The position numbers were made by a program, and so were the translations under genes. From UBA1660 sp964462035 (GTDB lineage: Bacteria; Myxococcota_A; Polyangia; Polyangiales; Houyiibacteriaceae): a stretch of DNA of 64,000 bases. The notes under the pieces are model-generated. The model had not been told where the DNA came from. It made no database searches and worked only from the letters and a program-made list of their open reading frames with translations. Below are positions 1 through 8,408 of this stretch, one piece after another. Position 1 is the first letter of the stretch, and every line of letters begins with the position of its first letter. The stretch spans positions 1 to 64,000 of the forward strand of contig CAYXAP010000054.1 of the NCBI GenBank assembly GCA_964462035.1. Direction: 5' to 3'.

Positions 1-1262
1 CAGGCGGTCCCAGGGCTCGCGTGCTCGCCGTCGAGGGCATCGTCGAAGGCGGGGACGATGCTGTCCTCACCGTCGAAGCTCTCGCCGAGCGCGACGATGA
101 GCGTCTGGTTGGTGGTCACGCGCGCCTGGTTCGAGTCGTTGGTGGGCCAGGTCGCGAAGAAGCCCGGGGCCGTGAAGAAGCCGACCTTCGGGATGGAGAA
201 CACCATCTCGCTGTCGTTGCGGAGTGCGTCGAGGTCCCACCACTTCGTCGTCTCCTCGCCCGGATCGGGCTCGCGGAAGGTGATCTTCCGGTACTCGGTG
301 AAGTCGGCGAAGGAGAGCATCGGGACGCCCAGGCGCCGGCCCGCCGGGGTGCAGTTGCCGTTGTCGTCCGTGTAGAAGCCGAAGAGCGAGTGCATCACGT
401 GCTTGGGCAGGTTGCGCGCGTCCGGCCGGCGAAACTCGTTGCCGGCGCAGGGGCCGAGGTCGACCTGGTCCGGCGTGACGTAGAAGCGCATCCACTCGGG
501 AGAGCTCGGGTTCAGGGTCTGGGCGAGGGTGGTCGGGGTGTGGCCCTGGTAGACGAGCTCCTCGATCAGGTCGCCGGCGACTCGGTAGGTCTCTTCGTCT
601 TCGTCGGTGTGGAGGAGGTCGTCGCGATAGGCCATCGCGAGCAGCTGCGCCGTGGTGAAGTAGCCCTCCTGGCTGGTGAGGATCTCGTCGAAGCTGCGCC
701 GCTCGCGGACGATCTCCATCACGAGCCGCGCGAAGCTCTCGCGGAAGCTCTGCTGAAAGAGCTCGCCTGCGTCGGTGCCGTCCTCGAAGCGGCCCATGTT
801 GATGCGGTCCATGCCGAGCAGGTCGGCCAGGCCTTGGGAGTCGAAGCCGTCCTGCTGCAGCGCCGTGCCGAAGAAGCGGCGGAGCTTGTCCTCGGACTCC
901 GGCGAGTCGACCCACGTCTCGACCAGCGTCGAGAAAGACTCCGGGTCGGCGTTCACCGAAGCGAGCTCTTCAGCGGTGAGCGGCATCGAGGTCAGCAGCG
1001 ACTTGACCTTCGCGGCGTAGACCCGCGGCGGGACGGCCTCGAAGGCGTCGTCGCACTCTCGCACGAGCCCCGGGCGCGTCGGGTCCTCGGGCGGCAGGTC
1101 GGGGGTCCGCGGGTCGTCCGGCCCGTCGTCCATGCCCTGTGGCATGCCGATCTGCCCCGAGCAGGCCGCGGTGAGGGCCGCCAGGAGCACTGCGCCGAGG
1201 AGGGCGCTGGGGTGCGAGGGGAGTGAGCTCCGCGTCGCGCGTCGGGGTCGTCGGCTTTCCAC
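1..1262 (-). CDS. secreted lipoprotein, DUF1588/DUF1592-like, C-terminus outside window
   Basis: The minus-strand frame stays open to the window edge, so the C-terminus is missing. I place the start at GTG 1262: it gives an Arg-rich n-region, a hydrophobic stretch and a lipobox ending LTAAC (Cys about residue 34), which predicts an outer-membrane or periplasmic lipoprotein. The visible C-terminal part reads FFTAPGFFATW, then VTTNQTLIVALGESFDG. This resembles the secreted DUF1588/DUF1592/DUF1595-type proteins common in Planctomycetes and Myxococcota, whose function is unknown. No heme motif is visible in the part present. The family call rests on pattern memory only, and the start lies inside a perfect hairpin, so it is uncertain. 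Confidence 0.7.
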   Translation of the reverse strand, partial: MESRRPRRATRSSLPSHPSALLGAVLLAALTAACSGQIGMPQGMDDGPDDPRTPDLPPEDPTRPGLVRECDDAFEAVPPRVYAAKVKSLLTSMPLTAEELASVNADPESFSTLVETWVDSPESEDKLRRFFGTALQQDGFDSQGLADLLGMDRINMGRFEDGTDAGELFQQSFRESFARLVMEIVRERRSFDEILTSQEGYFTTAQLLAMAYRDDLLHTDEDEETYRVAGDLIEELVYQGHTPTTLAQTLNPSSPEWMRFYVTPDQVDLGPCAGNEFRRPDARNLPKHVMHSLFGFYTDDNGNCTPAGRRLGVPMLSFADFTEYRKITFREPDPGEETTKWWDLDALRNDSEMVFSIPKVGFFTAPGFFATWPTNDSNQARVTTNQTLIVALGESFDGEDSIVPAFDDALDGEHASPGTA

Positions 1263-1275
1263 ACTTCGAGTGTGG
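1259..1275. promoter_or_regulatory. perfect 7-bp hairpin over the lipoprotein start
   Basis: CCACACT-TCG-AGTGTGG is a perfect inverted repeat. The GTG start chosen for the minus-strand lipoprotein lies in its stem. It could be a terminator for the upstream minus-strand gene ending at 1339 (no T-tract seen) or an RNA element masking the start. Confidence 0.4.
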
Positions 1276-1338
1276 GGGACCGATGAGGAGCGCGGTCTCA
1301 CCGCTTTTGCGTCGTCGGCGGGTGCCCCGGATCCGGGG

Positions 1339-2886
1339 TCAGATCGCGGTCGTTGGGGTGCAGAACGTCGTGTCTTCGACGCGATATCGCAGCTCTCGCC
1401 CGGCACGTTCCACGACGCAGACACCATCGGCTGCGAGCGCCTTGAGGCTGTGCTGAGCGGTCCGGAGCGGGATCCCGAGCCGCTTGGCGGTCTCCCGCGC
1501 CGATGCGTTGCCGAGCTGCGCCACGAGCGTCAGCAGGGCGCTCTCGGCGGGCGGGCGAAAGCGCGGATCGGGCGCGGCGACCGAGCGTACGAGGCGGAGG
1601 GCCAGCCCTTCTTCCCCCCGCTCGAGCTCCCCGACTCCTTCGAGCCGGCTCCGGATTCGGTAGTAGAGCGTGTCGCGGGCGCCCTGATGGTTCGCGGGCT
1701 TGTAGCGAAAGCCGTAGAGCGCTTCGAAGAACTCCGGCTCGGGGATGGGGGCCCGGGCGAAGAGTAGGCTGGCGATCGCGCCGTCGGTTCGCGCGCGGCC
1801 ACGCTGACCCGGCGCGAGGCGGATGAGCTCCGCCGGGAGCAGCCCGAGTCCGGGGGAGAGGAGCCGACGGGCACCGCCCTCAGCGAAGCCGTGCACCCAG
1901 ATCGGCTCGCTCTGGAACACCGGGTCCGGGTGATGGAGTGCCAAACCGTGGAGCCCGAGCGGCACATCACCTTCGTCGCCGCGCTCGAGCCAGCCAGCGG
2001 CCGAGTTGGGGGCGAGCGCGTAGGGCACGAGCAGCGCGATCAGCGCGTCCACGGTCGCGCGGTTCGGGGCCAGCGCGCCGGGGCCCGCCCGCAGCGCCGC
2101 GATCGCGCTCTCGGTGCCGCGCTCGTCGCCGGTCGCGGCCGCCGTGACCAGCCCTTGGATCGCTGGATCGCCGGCCTCTCGGTCGCCGGCGAGGCCGCGC
2201 TCGAAGGCGACGAGCGCACGCCAGGACTCCGGCACCACCCGGGCCAGCGCCCGCAGGATGTGCACCGCGAGGTGTGGCTTTCCCGAGACCCGGCGCAGTC
2301 GCGAGAGGACGAGGTTGGCGAGGTACTCGGGCTGAGGCAGGGCTTCGGTGCGCGCCATGCGCGAGGCGATTCGCGCCGAACCGAGCGCTTCGGTCGGGTC
2401 GCCCGAGTCGAGCGTGAGCACTGCCCCGAGCGCGGTCGCCTCGACCACGAGTCGAGGTAGCCCCGCATCGCGGGCGCGCCGCGCGAGGCTCGCGCCGTCG
2501 ACCTCGCCTTCTGCAGGCAGGCCGAAGGCGGCGCACCAGAGCTCGATGAGCGCTCGCTCCACCGCGGCTGCGTCGGAGCCCGGCTCGATGGCTCGTGCGC
2601 GCGCGGCGAGAGCCTCGGCTCGACGCACGTCGAAGCGGACCAAGGCGTCTCGGAGCGCTTCGCCCACGGCGAGGAGGAGCGGGTGCGCGGTCGCCGGCGA
2701 CCCTGGTCCCGGGTCGAGCTCGTCGAGTCCCGGCATCGCCAGTCGCTCCGGTTCGGCGCGCGCCCGCTGCGCTCGAAACGCGAGCTGCCAGGCGCGGGTC
2801 ACCGGGTGAGCCGCGTTCAGGCGCAGCCCTTGTTCCGACTCGAAGCGCCCTCGGGTGCCCCGCTCGTACCGTTCGATTTCGCTCAC
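1339..2886 (-). CDS. helical-repeat protein with C-terminal winged-helix DNA-binding region
   Basis: The protein has about 515 residues and is probably cytoplasmic. Most of it is Ala/Leu/Arg-rich helix of TPR-like character. The last ~70 residues contain a clear helix-turn-helix (ASARETAKRLGIPLRTAQHS) followed by a wing-like strand pair, so it probably binds DNA. A second region about 100 residues earlier (ALYGFRYKPANHQGARDTLY) resembles another winged-helix domain of the kind used by transcriptional activators. It is divergent from the Ser/Thr kinase at 2980 and could be a regulator or target of that cassette; this is inference from position. The start is GTG 2886. An in-frame ATG at 2925 overlaps the likely -10 hexamer TAGCAT (2929-2924). 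The much longer open frame upstream is antisense to the kinase and is not coding. Confidence 0.75.
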   Translation of the reverse strand: MSEIERYERGTRGRFESEQGLRLNAAHPVTRAWQLAFRAQRARAEPERLAMPGLDELDPGPGSPATAHPLLLAVGEALRDALVRFDVRRAEALAARARAIEPGSDAAAVERALIELWCAAFGLPAEGEVDGASLARRARDAGLPRLVVEATALGAVLTLDSGDPTEALGSARIASRMARTEALPQPEYLANLVLSRLRRVSGKPHLAVHILRALARVVPESWRALVAFERGLAGDREAGDPAIQGLVTAAATGDERGTESAIAALRAGPGALAPNRATVDALIALLVPYALAPNSAAGWLERGDEGDVPLGLHGLALHHPDPVFQSEPIWVHGFAEGGARRLLSPGLGLLPAELIRLAPGQRGRARTDGAIASLLFARAPIPEPEFFEALYGFRYKPANHQGARDTLYYRIRSRLEGVGELERGEEGLALRLVRSVAAPDPRFRPPAESALLTLVAQLGNASARETAKRLGIPLRTAQHSLKALAADGVCVVERAGRELRYRVEDTTFCTPTTAI

Positions 2887-2923
2887 TCGTCGGGGAGCGC
2901 GCCCGTTGGCGCGCGGGCCGTGC

Positions 2924-2929
2924 ATGCTA
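2924..2929 (-). promoter_or_regulatory. -10-like hexamer TAGCAT
   Basis: TAGCAT on the minus strand lies 37 nt before GTG 2886 in the gap between two divergent genes. It fits the TANNNT element seen before other starts in this window and argues against the overlapping ATG at 2925. Confidence 0.4.
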
Positions 2930-2979
2930 CCATCGAGCCTCGTGAGCCGTCCCGGAGATGCGCGATACGGGGGGCTGAC

Positions 2980-4404
2980 GTGACCGGGAAGTCGGCCGAC
3001 GTCGGCGCCGGCGAGTACCGACCGCTGCTTCAGCTCGGTGCCGGTGGCATGGCACGCGTCGACCTGGCGGTTCGGGCCGTCGGCACCTTCCGCCGGCTCT
3101 ACGCCGTCAAGCGTCTGCATCCACACCTCGTGGCGGACCCGGGCGCGCGGGCGGTTCTCGAGGAAGAGGCGCGCATCGCCGGGAGCCTCTCGCACCCCAA
3201 CGTCGTCGGTGTGATCGACGTCGGCGAGGACGACGATGGGCCCTTCCTCGTGATGGACTACGTCGAGGGGCTGACGCTCGCCGAGTTGCAGACGCTGGCC
3301 GTTCGCCACGGCGAGGCGGTCCCGATCGAGGTCGCGTGCGCCATCGCGCTCGCGATCGCCCGCGCGCTCGACTGCATTCACACGGCCACCGACCCGAGCG
3401 GGGCGCCGCTGGCGCTGGTCCACCGCGATCTCTCGCCGCGGAACATCTTGCTCGGCTACGACGGCGGGGTGCGCCTGACCGACTTCGGGATCGCCCATGC
3501 GGACGGTCGCACGATTCAGACGACGACCGGGCTGCTCAAGGGGACACCCGGCTACGTCGCGCCGGAGCGGCTCCGTTTCGAGGACCCGGACGCCCGCGCA
3601 GACCTCTTCAGCCTCGGCGTCGTCCTCTACGAGCTCCTCGCGGGCGAGCGGCTCTACAAGGGCAAGGCGCAGGCCGTGGTGCGGCGGGTGCTGCAGGAGC
3701 CGCCGCCCGATCTGGGCGAGCTGCGACCCGAGGCGCCACCGGAGCTGGTGGAGCTCCTCTTCGATCTGCTCGCGAAGCGACCCGAGGACCGCCCCGCGAA
3801 GGCGGCCGACGTGGTGGTGGCGCTCGAAGGGATCGTGGGCGGGCTGTCGCTCGAAGGCGACGGTGTCGCCGTGGGCGCGTACACCTCGTTCCTGGGCGCG
3901 GAGCGGCGAACGCTGCGCCAGGCGGAGGTCGAGCGCGCGCTCGACGCAGCGAGCACCGAGCTCGCGGGGACCACGCTCCGGCTCGGGGCGATCGCACCGG
4001 AGCCCGAGAAGAAGCGTTGGCCGGTCGCGCTCGGCGTGGGGATCGTCGTCGCGTTCGCCGGTGGCATCGGGGTCATGGCGCTCACCGACGACAGGACCCC
4101 GACCGAGCCGATGGCCGCGCCCGCCCAGACCGCACCGCCGGAGGTCGCGGAGCCCGAGCCCGAGCCCGAGCGCGAGGAGACGAGCGAACCGGACGAACGG
4201 GACGAGCCGGTGGTCGAGGCGCCAGCGGAGCCGTCCGTCGAGCCACCGGGCCAGCCGGCGGTCGCCGAGGAGAGCGAGAGCGAGCCCCGACGAACGCGAC
4301 GCCGCCGCCGCCGTCGTGGGAGGATGCGTGCGATGGCCGCCGCCACGAAGATGACCGCCGGTGCGTTCCCGCGTGAGATGGACTGGGACGGGGACCTCCG
4401 ATGA
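2980..4404 (+). CDS. transmembrane PknB-type Ser/Thr protein kinase
   Basis: The protein has about 474 residues. A complete Hanks-type kinase domain fills residues ~12-280: glycine loop LGAGGMARV (19-27), lysine in YAVKRL (K44), catalytic loop HRDLSPRN (H148, D150), DFG at 168 and GTPGYVAPE after it. The usual Lys after HRDL is Ser, common in myxobacterial kinases. One transmembrane segment (about 347-368) leads to an acidic, Pro-rich tail ending in Arg-rich sequence, presumably periplasmic. The start GTG 2980 directly precedes the kinase fold. The stop overlaps the next gene's ATG (ATGA), so the two are co-transcribed. The kinase probably phosphorylates cytoplasmic targets in response to envelope signals; no substrate can be read from the sequence. 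Confidence 0.92.
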   Translation: MTGKSADVGAGEYRPLLQLGAGGMARVDLAVRAVGTFRRLYAVKRLHPHLVADPGARAVLEEEARIAGSLSHPNVVGVIDVGEDDDGPFLVMDYVEGLTLAELQTLAVRHGEAVPIEVACAIALAIARALDCIHTATDPSGAPLALVHRDLSPRNILLGYDGGVRLTDFGIAHADGRTIQTTTGLLKGTPGYVAPERLRFEDPDARADLFSLGVVLYELLAGERLYKGKAQAVVRRVLQEPPPDLGELRPEAPPELVELLFDLLAKRPEDRPAKAADVVVALEGIVGGLSLEGDGVAVGAYTSFLGAERRTLRQAEVERALDAASTELAGTTLRLGAIAPEPEKKRWPVALGVGIVVAFAGGIGVMALTDDRTPTEPMAAPAQTAPPEVAEPEPEPEREETSEPDERDEPVVEAPAEPSVEPPGQPAVAEESESEPRRTRRRRRRRGRMRAMAAATKMTAGAFPREMDWDGDLR

Positions 4405-5150
4405 GCTTTGGGCGCGTCGGGGCCCTGCTGGTGTGGCTGTCGCTGGCGACGGCGGCCCGCGCCGACGCGCCGTGTGCCGACGAGGCGGGGGCTCGCCAGG
4501 CCTTCGTCGAAGCGCGTACCCTCGGTGAGCAACGCCAGCTTTCGGCGGCGCGGGAGGCGTACGAGCGCTCCCTGGAAGCCTGCGCTCGCATCCCCACGGC
4601 CTACAACCTCGCCGTCGTGCTCTTGCAGCTCGGGGAGCCGGTGGCCGCAGACGCTCGCGCGCGAGCGCTCCTCGTCGGCGAGCTCGGTGCTCTCGACGAC
4701 GCGCAGCGTGCCGCCGCCGAGGCCATCGTGGTGCAGGCCGATGCGGCCATGGGCACTCTGCGAGTCGCAGTGGAGCCCGGAACGGACGCATCGATCGTGG
4801 TGGACGGTCGCGAGCCGGTTCCGTTCGGCGATGAGCCCGTCCTCGCGATTCGAGTCGACCCCGGCGCCCATCGGGTGGTCGCGCGCGCACCCGACGGACG
4901 TTCGGCGGAAGGCCAGGTCCGGGTCGCGTCGGGGGCGGAGGCGTCGCTGCGACTCACGCTGCCACCGCCGATCCAGCCATCGGAGCGTGCGATCCCGCCC
5001 CTTCGCCGTCGTCCGGCGCTGTGGCTGGTGGTCGGCGGCCTCGCGGTGGCCGGGGCGGTCACGGCCGCCGTGGTCGTCCGCCGCCGCAACACGAGTCCGG
5101 TCGAGGACGACGTCTGGGGACGCGCCGAGCTTCCACTGCTCCGTTTCTGA
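4401..5150 (+). CDS. TPR/PEGA-domain exported protein with C-terminal membrane anchor
   Basis: The protein has 249 residues. A Sec signal peptide (about 1-22, ending ARA-DA) is followed by two TPR-like helical units (about 30-100), a PEGA-like beta domain (about 115-165, with VDPGAHRVVARAPDG) and a membrane segment near residue 205 with a basic end. PEGA domains are usually surface or periplasmic scaffolds. Its ATG overlaps the kinase stop, so it is the kinase's partner in the operon, a common myxobacterial pairing. A similar architecture (signal peptide, TPR, C-terminal helices) appears in the protein at 16082-16819. Confidence 0.85.
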   Translation: MSFGRVGALLVWLSLATAARADAPCADEAGARQAFVEARTLGEQRQLSAAREAYERSLEACARIPTAYNLAVVLLQLGEPVAADARARALLVGELGALDDAQRAAAEAIVVQADAAMGTLRVAVEPGTDASIVVDGREPVPFGDEPVLAIRVDPGAHRVVARAPDGRSAEGQVRVASGAEASLRLTLPPPIQPSERAIPPLRRRPALWLVVGGLAVAGAVTAAVVVRRRNTSPVEDDVWGRAELPLLRF

Positions 5151-5199
5151 CGGGGGACGGTGGCTCGTGGGGGGTCCCGATATGGTCTACAGTGGCCCC

Positions 5200-6918
5200 G
5201 TGCCCTCGGTTCGCGAGTTGCTCCTGGGGTTCGTCGGCGCGCTGGTTCTGCCCCACCTCGTCGCCTGCACGGAAGCGCCGGCGCAAGTGCTGGTCTACGT
5301 CACGGCCGACGACACGATGCAGGCAGCGGCCTCCGACCTCCGGATTCGCGTCTGTGCCGCGTCCGACGCGCCCACCTGCCCCGATGGCTACGACGAGCGC
5401 CGTGCGCTCGAGGACGCACCGCTGCCGGCGCGTATCCCCATCGGGCCTCCGAGCCGGCTCGACCAACGCTTTTGGGTCGAGGCCTCTCTCTTGGACGGCA
5501 GCGGAACGATCGCCACGCTCCATGCGGAGGGCGGCTTCGTGGCCGGGGAGCGTCGATCCATCCGGCTCCACTTCTCCGGGGACTGCGCCGGCGAAGTGTG
5601 TGGTCCGCGGCAGACCTGCTTCGAGGGTGGCTGCACCGACGCCTGCTACACGACCGAGCCCGATGAAGGTGGGGAGGGGCCGCCCAGCATCCCGGGGCCT
5701 TGCGGGGGCCTCGCGGACGCCGGGCCCGCGGACCAGGGTGTCGACGCGCAGGTGGATGGCGGGCCGACGTGTGACTGCCCGTGCGCCAGCGACGCGTGCG
5801 TCGATGGTGAGTGCGTCCCGAGCGTGGGCGTCGCGCGCGTGGCGCTCGGTGAGCAGCACACGTGCGTGGCCGGTGCGACTGGCATCTACTGCTTCGGCGA
5901 GAACACCTACGGCCAGCTCGGCCTCGGGGCCGAGCGCGTCGGGGTGAGCACCGACGTGCCCGAGCAGGTGGCGCTCGATGGCGTGGTGATCGATCTCGCC
6001 GCTGGTGCCCGCAACAGCTGCGCGGTGCTCTCCGACGGCACGCTCCACTGCTGGGGTGATGACGGCGACGCGCGACTCGGCACGCTGGACCGCGGTGACC
6101 AATCCGTTCCCACGCAGGTCGGGGCCGAGCTCGGTGTCGACACCGAGTTTGCGCGTGTCGCCCTGGACCTCCGCCACGGCTGCGCCGTGACGACGACGGC
6201 CCGCGCCTATTGCTGGGGCCGGGCCGACGAGGGACAGCTCGGCAGCCAGGAGGAGCCGCTCCCGACGAACGTCGTCGGGCCCACCCGGATCACGGGCACG
6301 GCCTTCGACGCCATCACCGTCGGCGACGACTTCTCGTGCGGGTTGACCAGCTCGTCTGGCAGCCCCCGGTGCTGGGGGGCGAATGGTAGCGGCGAGGTGG
6401 CCCAGCCCGCGACGACCGACTACGTGATCGCGCCGGAGTCGTTGCCTTTCCGGCGCTACTCGCAGATCGATGCCGACCACCGGCGGGCGTGCGCGCTCAC
6501 CGCCGACTCGGGCCAGGTCTACTGCTGGGGTCTCAACGGTGGCAATCGCTCGGGGCTGACCGACACCTCGATGGGCACGGCCGTTCGGGAGCCCACCCGA
6601 GTGGCGGGCGACGTGGTCTTCGCGCGCATCGCGATCGGCCAGGAGCACAACTGCGGCATCGACCGCGACGGTGCGCTCTGGTGTTGGGGGTTCAACCGCG
6701 ACGGCCAGCTCGCCCTCGGTGACACCATGGATCGCGACGAGCCGACGCAGGTGGGCACCGACACCGACTGGGCGATGGTCGGCGCCGGCGCGTTCCACAC
6801 CTGCGCGACGAAGACCGACGGGCGCCTGTTCTGCTGGGGCCGCGGACTCTCGGCGCAGCTCGGCGCCTCCTGTGGTCGCGATGACGTGGCCACGCCGTGC
6901 CGAGTCTGTTTTCCCTGA
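5200..6918 (+). CDS. RCC1-repeat lipoprotein
   Basis: The protein has about 572 residues. The N-terminus has a hydrophobic stretch ending LPHLVAC, a plausible lipobox, then a Cys-rich linker (CGPRQTCFEGGCTDAC). Residues ~210-570 hold about seven RCC1-type beta-propeller blades, each with a Cys in 'HxC' and 'CWG' (for example YCWGRADEGQLG), so the blades are probably disulfide-stabilised and extracytoplasmic. RCC1-like lipoproteins are abundant in Myxococcota; their ligands are unknown. GTG 5200 is preferred over ATG 5182 because TATGGT (5181-5186) looks like a -10 element overlapping that ATG. The gene follows the kinase/PEGA pair by about 50 bp and is probably functionally linked. Confidence 0.85.
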   Translation: MPSVRELLLGFVGALVLPHLVACTEAPAQVLVYVTADDTMQAAASDLRIRVCAASDAPTCPDGYDERRALEDAPLPARIPIGPPSRLDQRFWVEASLLDGSGTIATLHAEGGFVAGERRSIRLHFSGDCAGEVCGPRQTCFEGGCTDACYTTEPDEGGEGPPSIPGPCGGLADAGPADQGVDAQVDGGPTCDCPCASDACVDGECVPSVGVARVALGEQHTCVAGATGIYCFGENTYGQLGLGAERVGVSTDVPEQVALDGVVIDLAAGARNSCAVLSDGTLHCWGDDGDARLGTLDRGDQSVPTQVGAELGVDTEFARVALDLRHGCAVTTTARAYCWGRADEGQLGSQEEPLPTNVVGPTRITGTAFDAITVGDDFSCGLTSSSGSPRCWGANGSGEVAQPATTDYVIAPESLPFRRYSQIDADHRRACALTADSGQVYCWGLNGGNRSGLTDTSMGTAVREPTRVAGDVVFARIAIGQEHNCGIDRDGALWCWGFNRDGQLALGDTMDRDEPTQVGTDTDWAMVGAGAFHTCATKTDGRLFCWGRGLSAQLGASCGRDDVATPCRVCFP

Positions 6919-6952
6919 GGTTCTCGTGCTCCGCGGTGGCGCTCGAGAGGGG

Positions 6953-6958
6953 TAGACT
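6953..6958 (+). promoter_or_regulatory. -10 element TAGACT of a leaderless start
   Basis: TAGACT ends exactly 6 nt before GTG 6965, so transcription would start at or next to the start codon. No Shine-Dalgarno sequence is present. Confidence 0.5.
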
Positions 6959-6964
6959 GCAGTC

Positions 6965-8404
6965 GTGCGACTCCTCCTGCTCGTGTCGTTCTGTTTGGGC
7001 TGCCCCGCCGGGCCTGGCTCTCGAGCGCGGGAGCCTGCTCCGGAGTCGCCGCCTGCGGCCGAGTCCTCGGTCCTCGAGGAGGAGTACGTGTCGCCCTGCG
7101 TGGACGCGGAGCCGGTCGAGCACTCCGAGCCCGAGCCCTTCGATCTTCGCTGCGAAGCAGTCGAGCGACGGCAGGGGGCCGAGCCCGAGCGTTCGGGTGC
7201 GGTCGCGCGCTTGCTCCGTTCGGCGCGGGCCGCGCAGCGCGAGGAGCGATTTGCCGAGGCGATCGCTACGTTCGAGCGCGCGAAGCGAGCGGCGCCGAAC
7301 GACGCGGGGGTGCTCGGCGAGCTCGGCTGGGCGCGCTTCACCGCCGCGCTGGCCTGCGACGAGGCCGACCTCGAGGTCGATGACGAGAGGGTGGTGTGCG
7401 CCGGCGACGTCACCCAGGCCGAAGACGACCTCACGGCGGCCGTCACCGCGGCGCAGAGCGACCAACGGCGCGGCATCCTGCACTACAACCTCGGGCAGAT
7501 CCTGCTCCACCGGTCGCAGCTCGATGAAGCCGCCGAGGCGTTCCGGCTCTCCGAATGTCTGCGCCCCAACGACACCGTCCGGCAGGCACTCGCCGAGGTC
7601 TGGGCGCTACGGGCCATGGGTGCCTGGGAGTCGGTCGACGGCGAGGGCGCGGTCGCGGCGCTGAGCTTCGCCGGCCAGCTCGACGAGTCGCGGCGTGAAG
7701 CCGCTGAGCGCGCACGGCAATCTCTCCAGAGTGGCCTGATCCTCCAGCGACTGGCCGCACCGCCGGAGGACGCCGCCGAGGGGCTGGAAGCACTGTGCGA
7801 AGGCGAACCCTGCGAGCTGGTCGGTGACTGGGTCGAGCATGACGACTGGGCGCTCGCTCAGCTGCGCATCGAGGACGGGGTCGCCAGCGCGTACCACGTC
7901 CTCGTCGCACGCACCGGGCGTGGATTCAGCGTGGTCGGTGAGCTGGGCTCGGAGCTCGGTGACAGTCGCGAAGGAAATGGATATGTCCGGGAGGCCTTCA
8001 TCGAGCCGGTGGAAGACGCGCCCTTCTCCGTGATGAGCGCGACCTTCAGCTGGGGCTCCGCGATGGCGGACGGCTGCGACTGGCTCACCGAGGCGTGGGT
8101 CACGTTGCTCCTCTGCGCGCACCACGAGGGATCCGTCCATTGCTTCGCCTCGGCGCGGCTCGGGGCCGAGGTCTTCGACAGCGACACGATGCTCCCGACC
8201 GCGCAGGAGTCGATGGGAGCCTGTCCGGCGTACGCCAAGCCGCAGGTCCGAGACGTCGACGTGGCGCCCACCTTCGCCGTGTCGTTCACCTCGCTGGAGA
8301 TGGTGGTCCAGCGCGAGCACGACGAGAAGCTCTGGTGCACGCCGCTGCGCGAGGCGTTCTGCGAGGGGGAGCACGTCCCCACGGCTTGCTCGGTGGAGCC
8401 CTGA
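6965..8404 (+). CDS. TPR-containing lipoprotein
   Basis: The protein has 479 residues. The lipobox is at the very N-terminus (SFCLGC, Cys 13), followed by an acidic Pro-rich linker. Tandem TPR units lie at about residues 80-260 (FAEAIATFERAKRAAPNDAG and LDEAAEAFRLSECLRPND are typical). The C-terminal ~200 residues are a Cys- and Trp-containing beta-rich region I do not recognise. TPR lipoproteins commonly act as envelope assembly scaffolds. GTG 6965 is fixed by the TAGACT element 6 nt upstream. It is the last gene of the kinase cassette and converges on the acyltransferase at 8409. Confidence 0.8.
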   Translation: MRLLLLVSFCLGCPAGPGSRAREPAPESPPAAESSVLEEEYVSPCVDAEPVEHSEPEPFDLRCEAVERRQGAEPERSGAVARLLRSARAAQREERFAEAIATFERAKRAAPNDAGVLGELGWARFTAALACDEADLEVDDERVVCAGDVTQAEDDLTAAVTAAQSDQRRGILHYNLGQILLHRSQLDEAAEAFRLSECLRPNDTVRQALAEVWALRAMGAWESVDGEGAVAALSFAGQLDESRREAAERARQSLQSGLILQRLAAPPEDAAEGLEALCEGEPCELVGDWVEHDDWALAQLRIEDGVASAYHVLVARTGRGFSVVGELGSELGDSREGNGYVREAFIEPVEDAPFSVMSATFSWGSAMADGCDWLTEAWVTLLLCAHHEGSVHCFASARLGAEVFDSDTMLPTAQESMGACPAYAKPQVRDVDVAPTFAVSFTSLEMVVQREHDEKLWCTPLREAFCEGEHVPTACSVEP

Positions 8405-8408
8405 AACG

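Noticed and set aside
2926..4890. Long minus-strand open frame opposite the kinase and PEGA genes
   Set aside because: Arg/His-rich shadow of strong plus-strand genes; only the part downstream of 2886 has protein-like composition.
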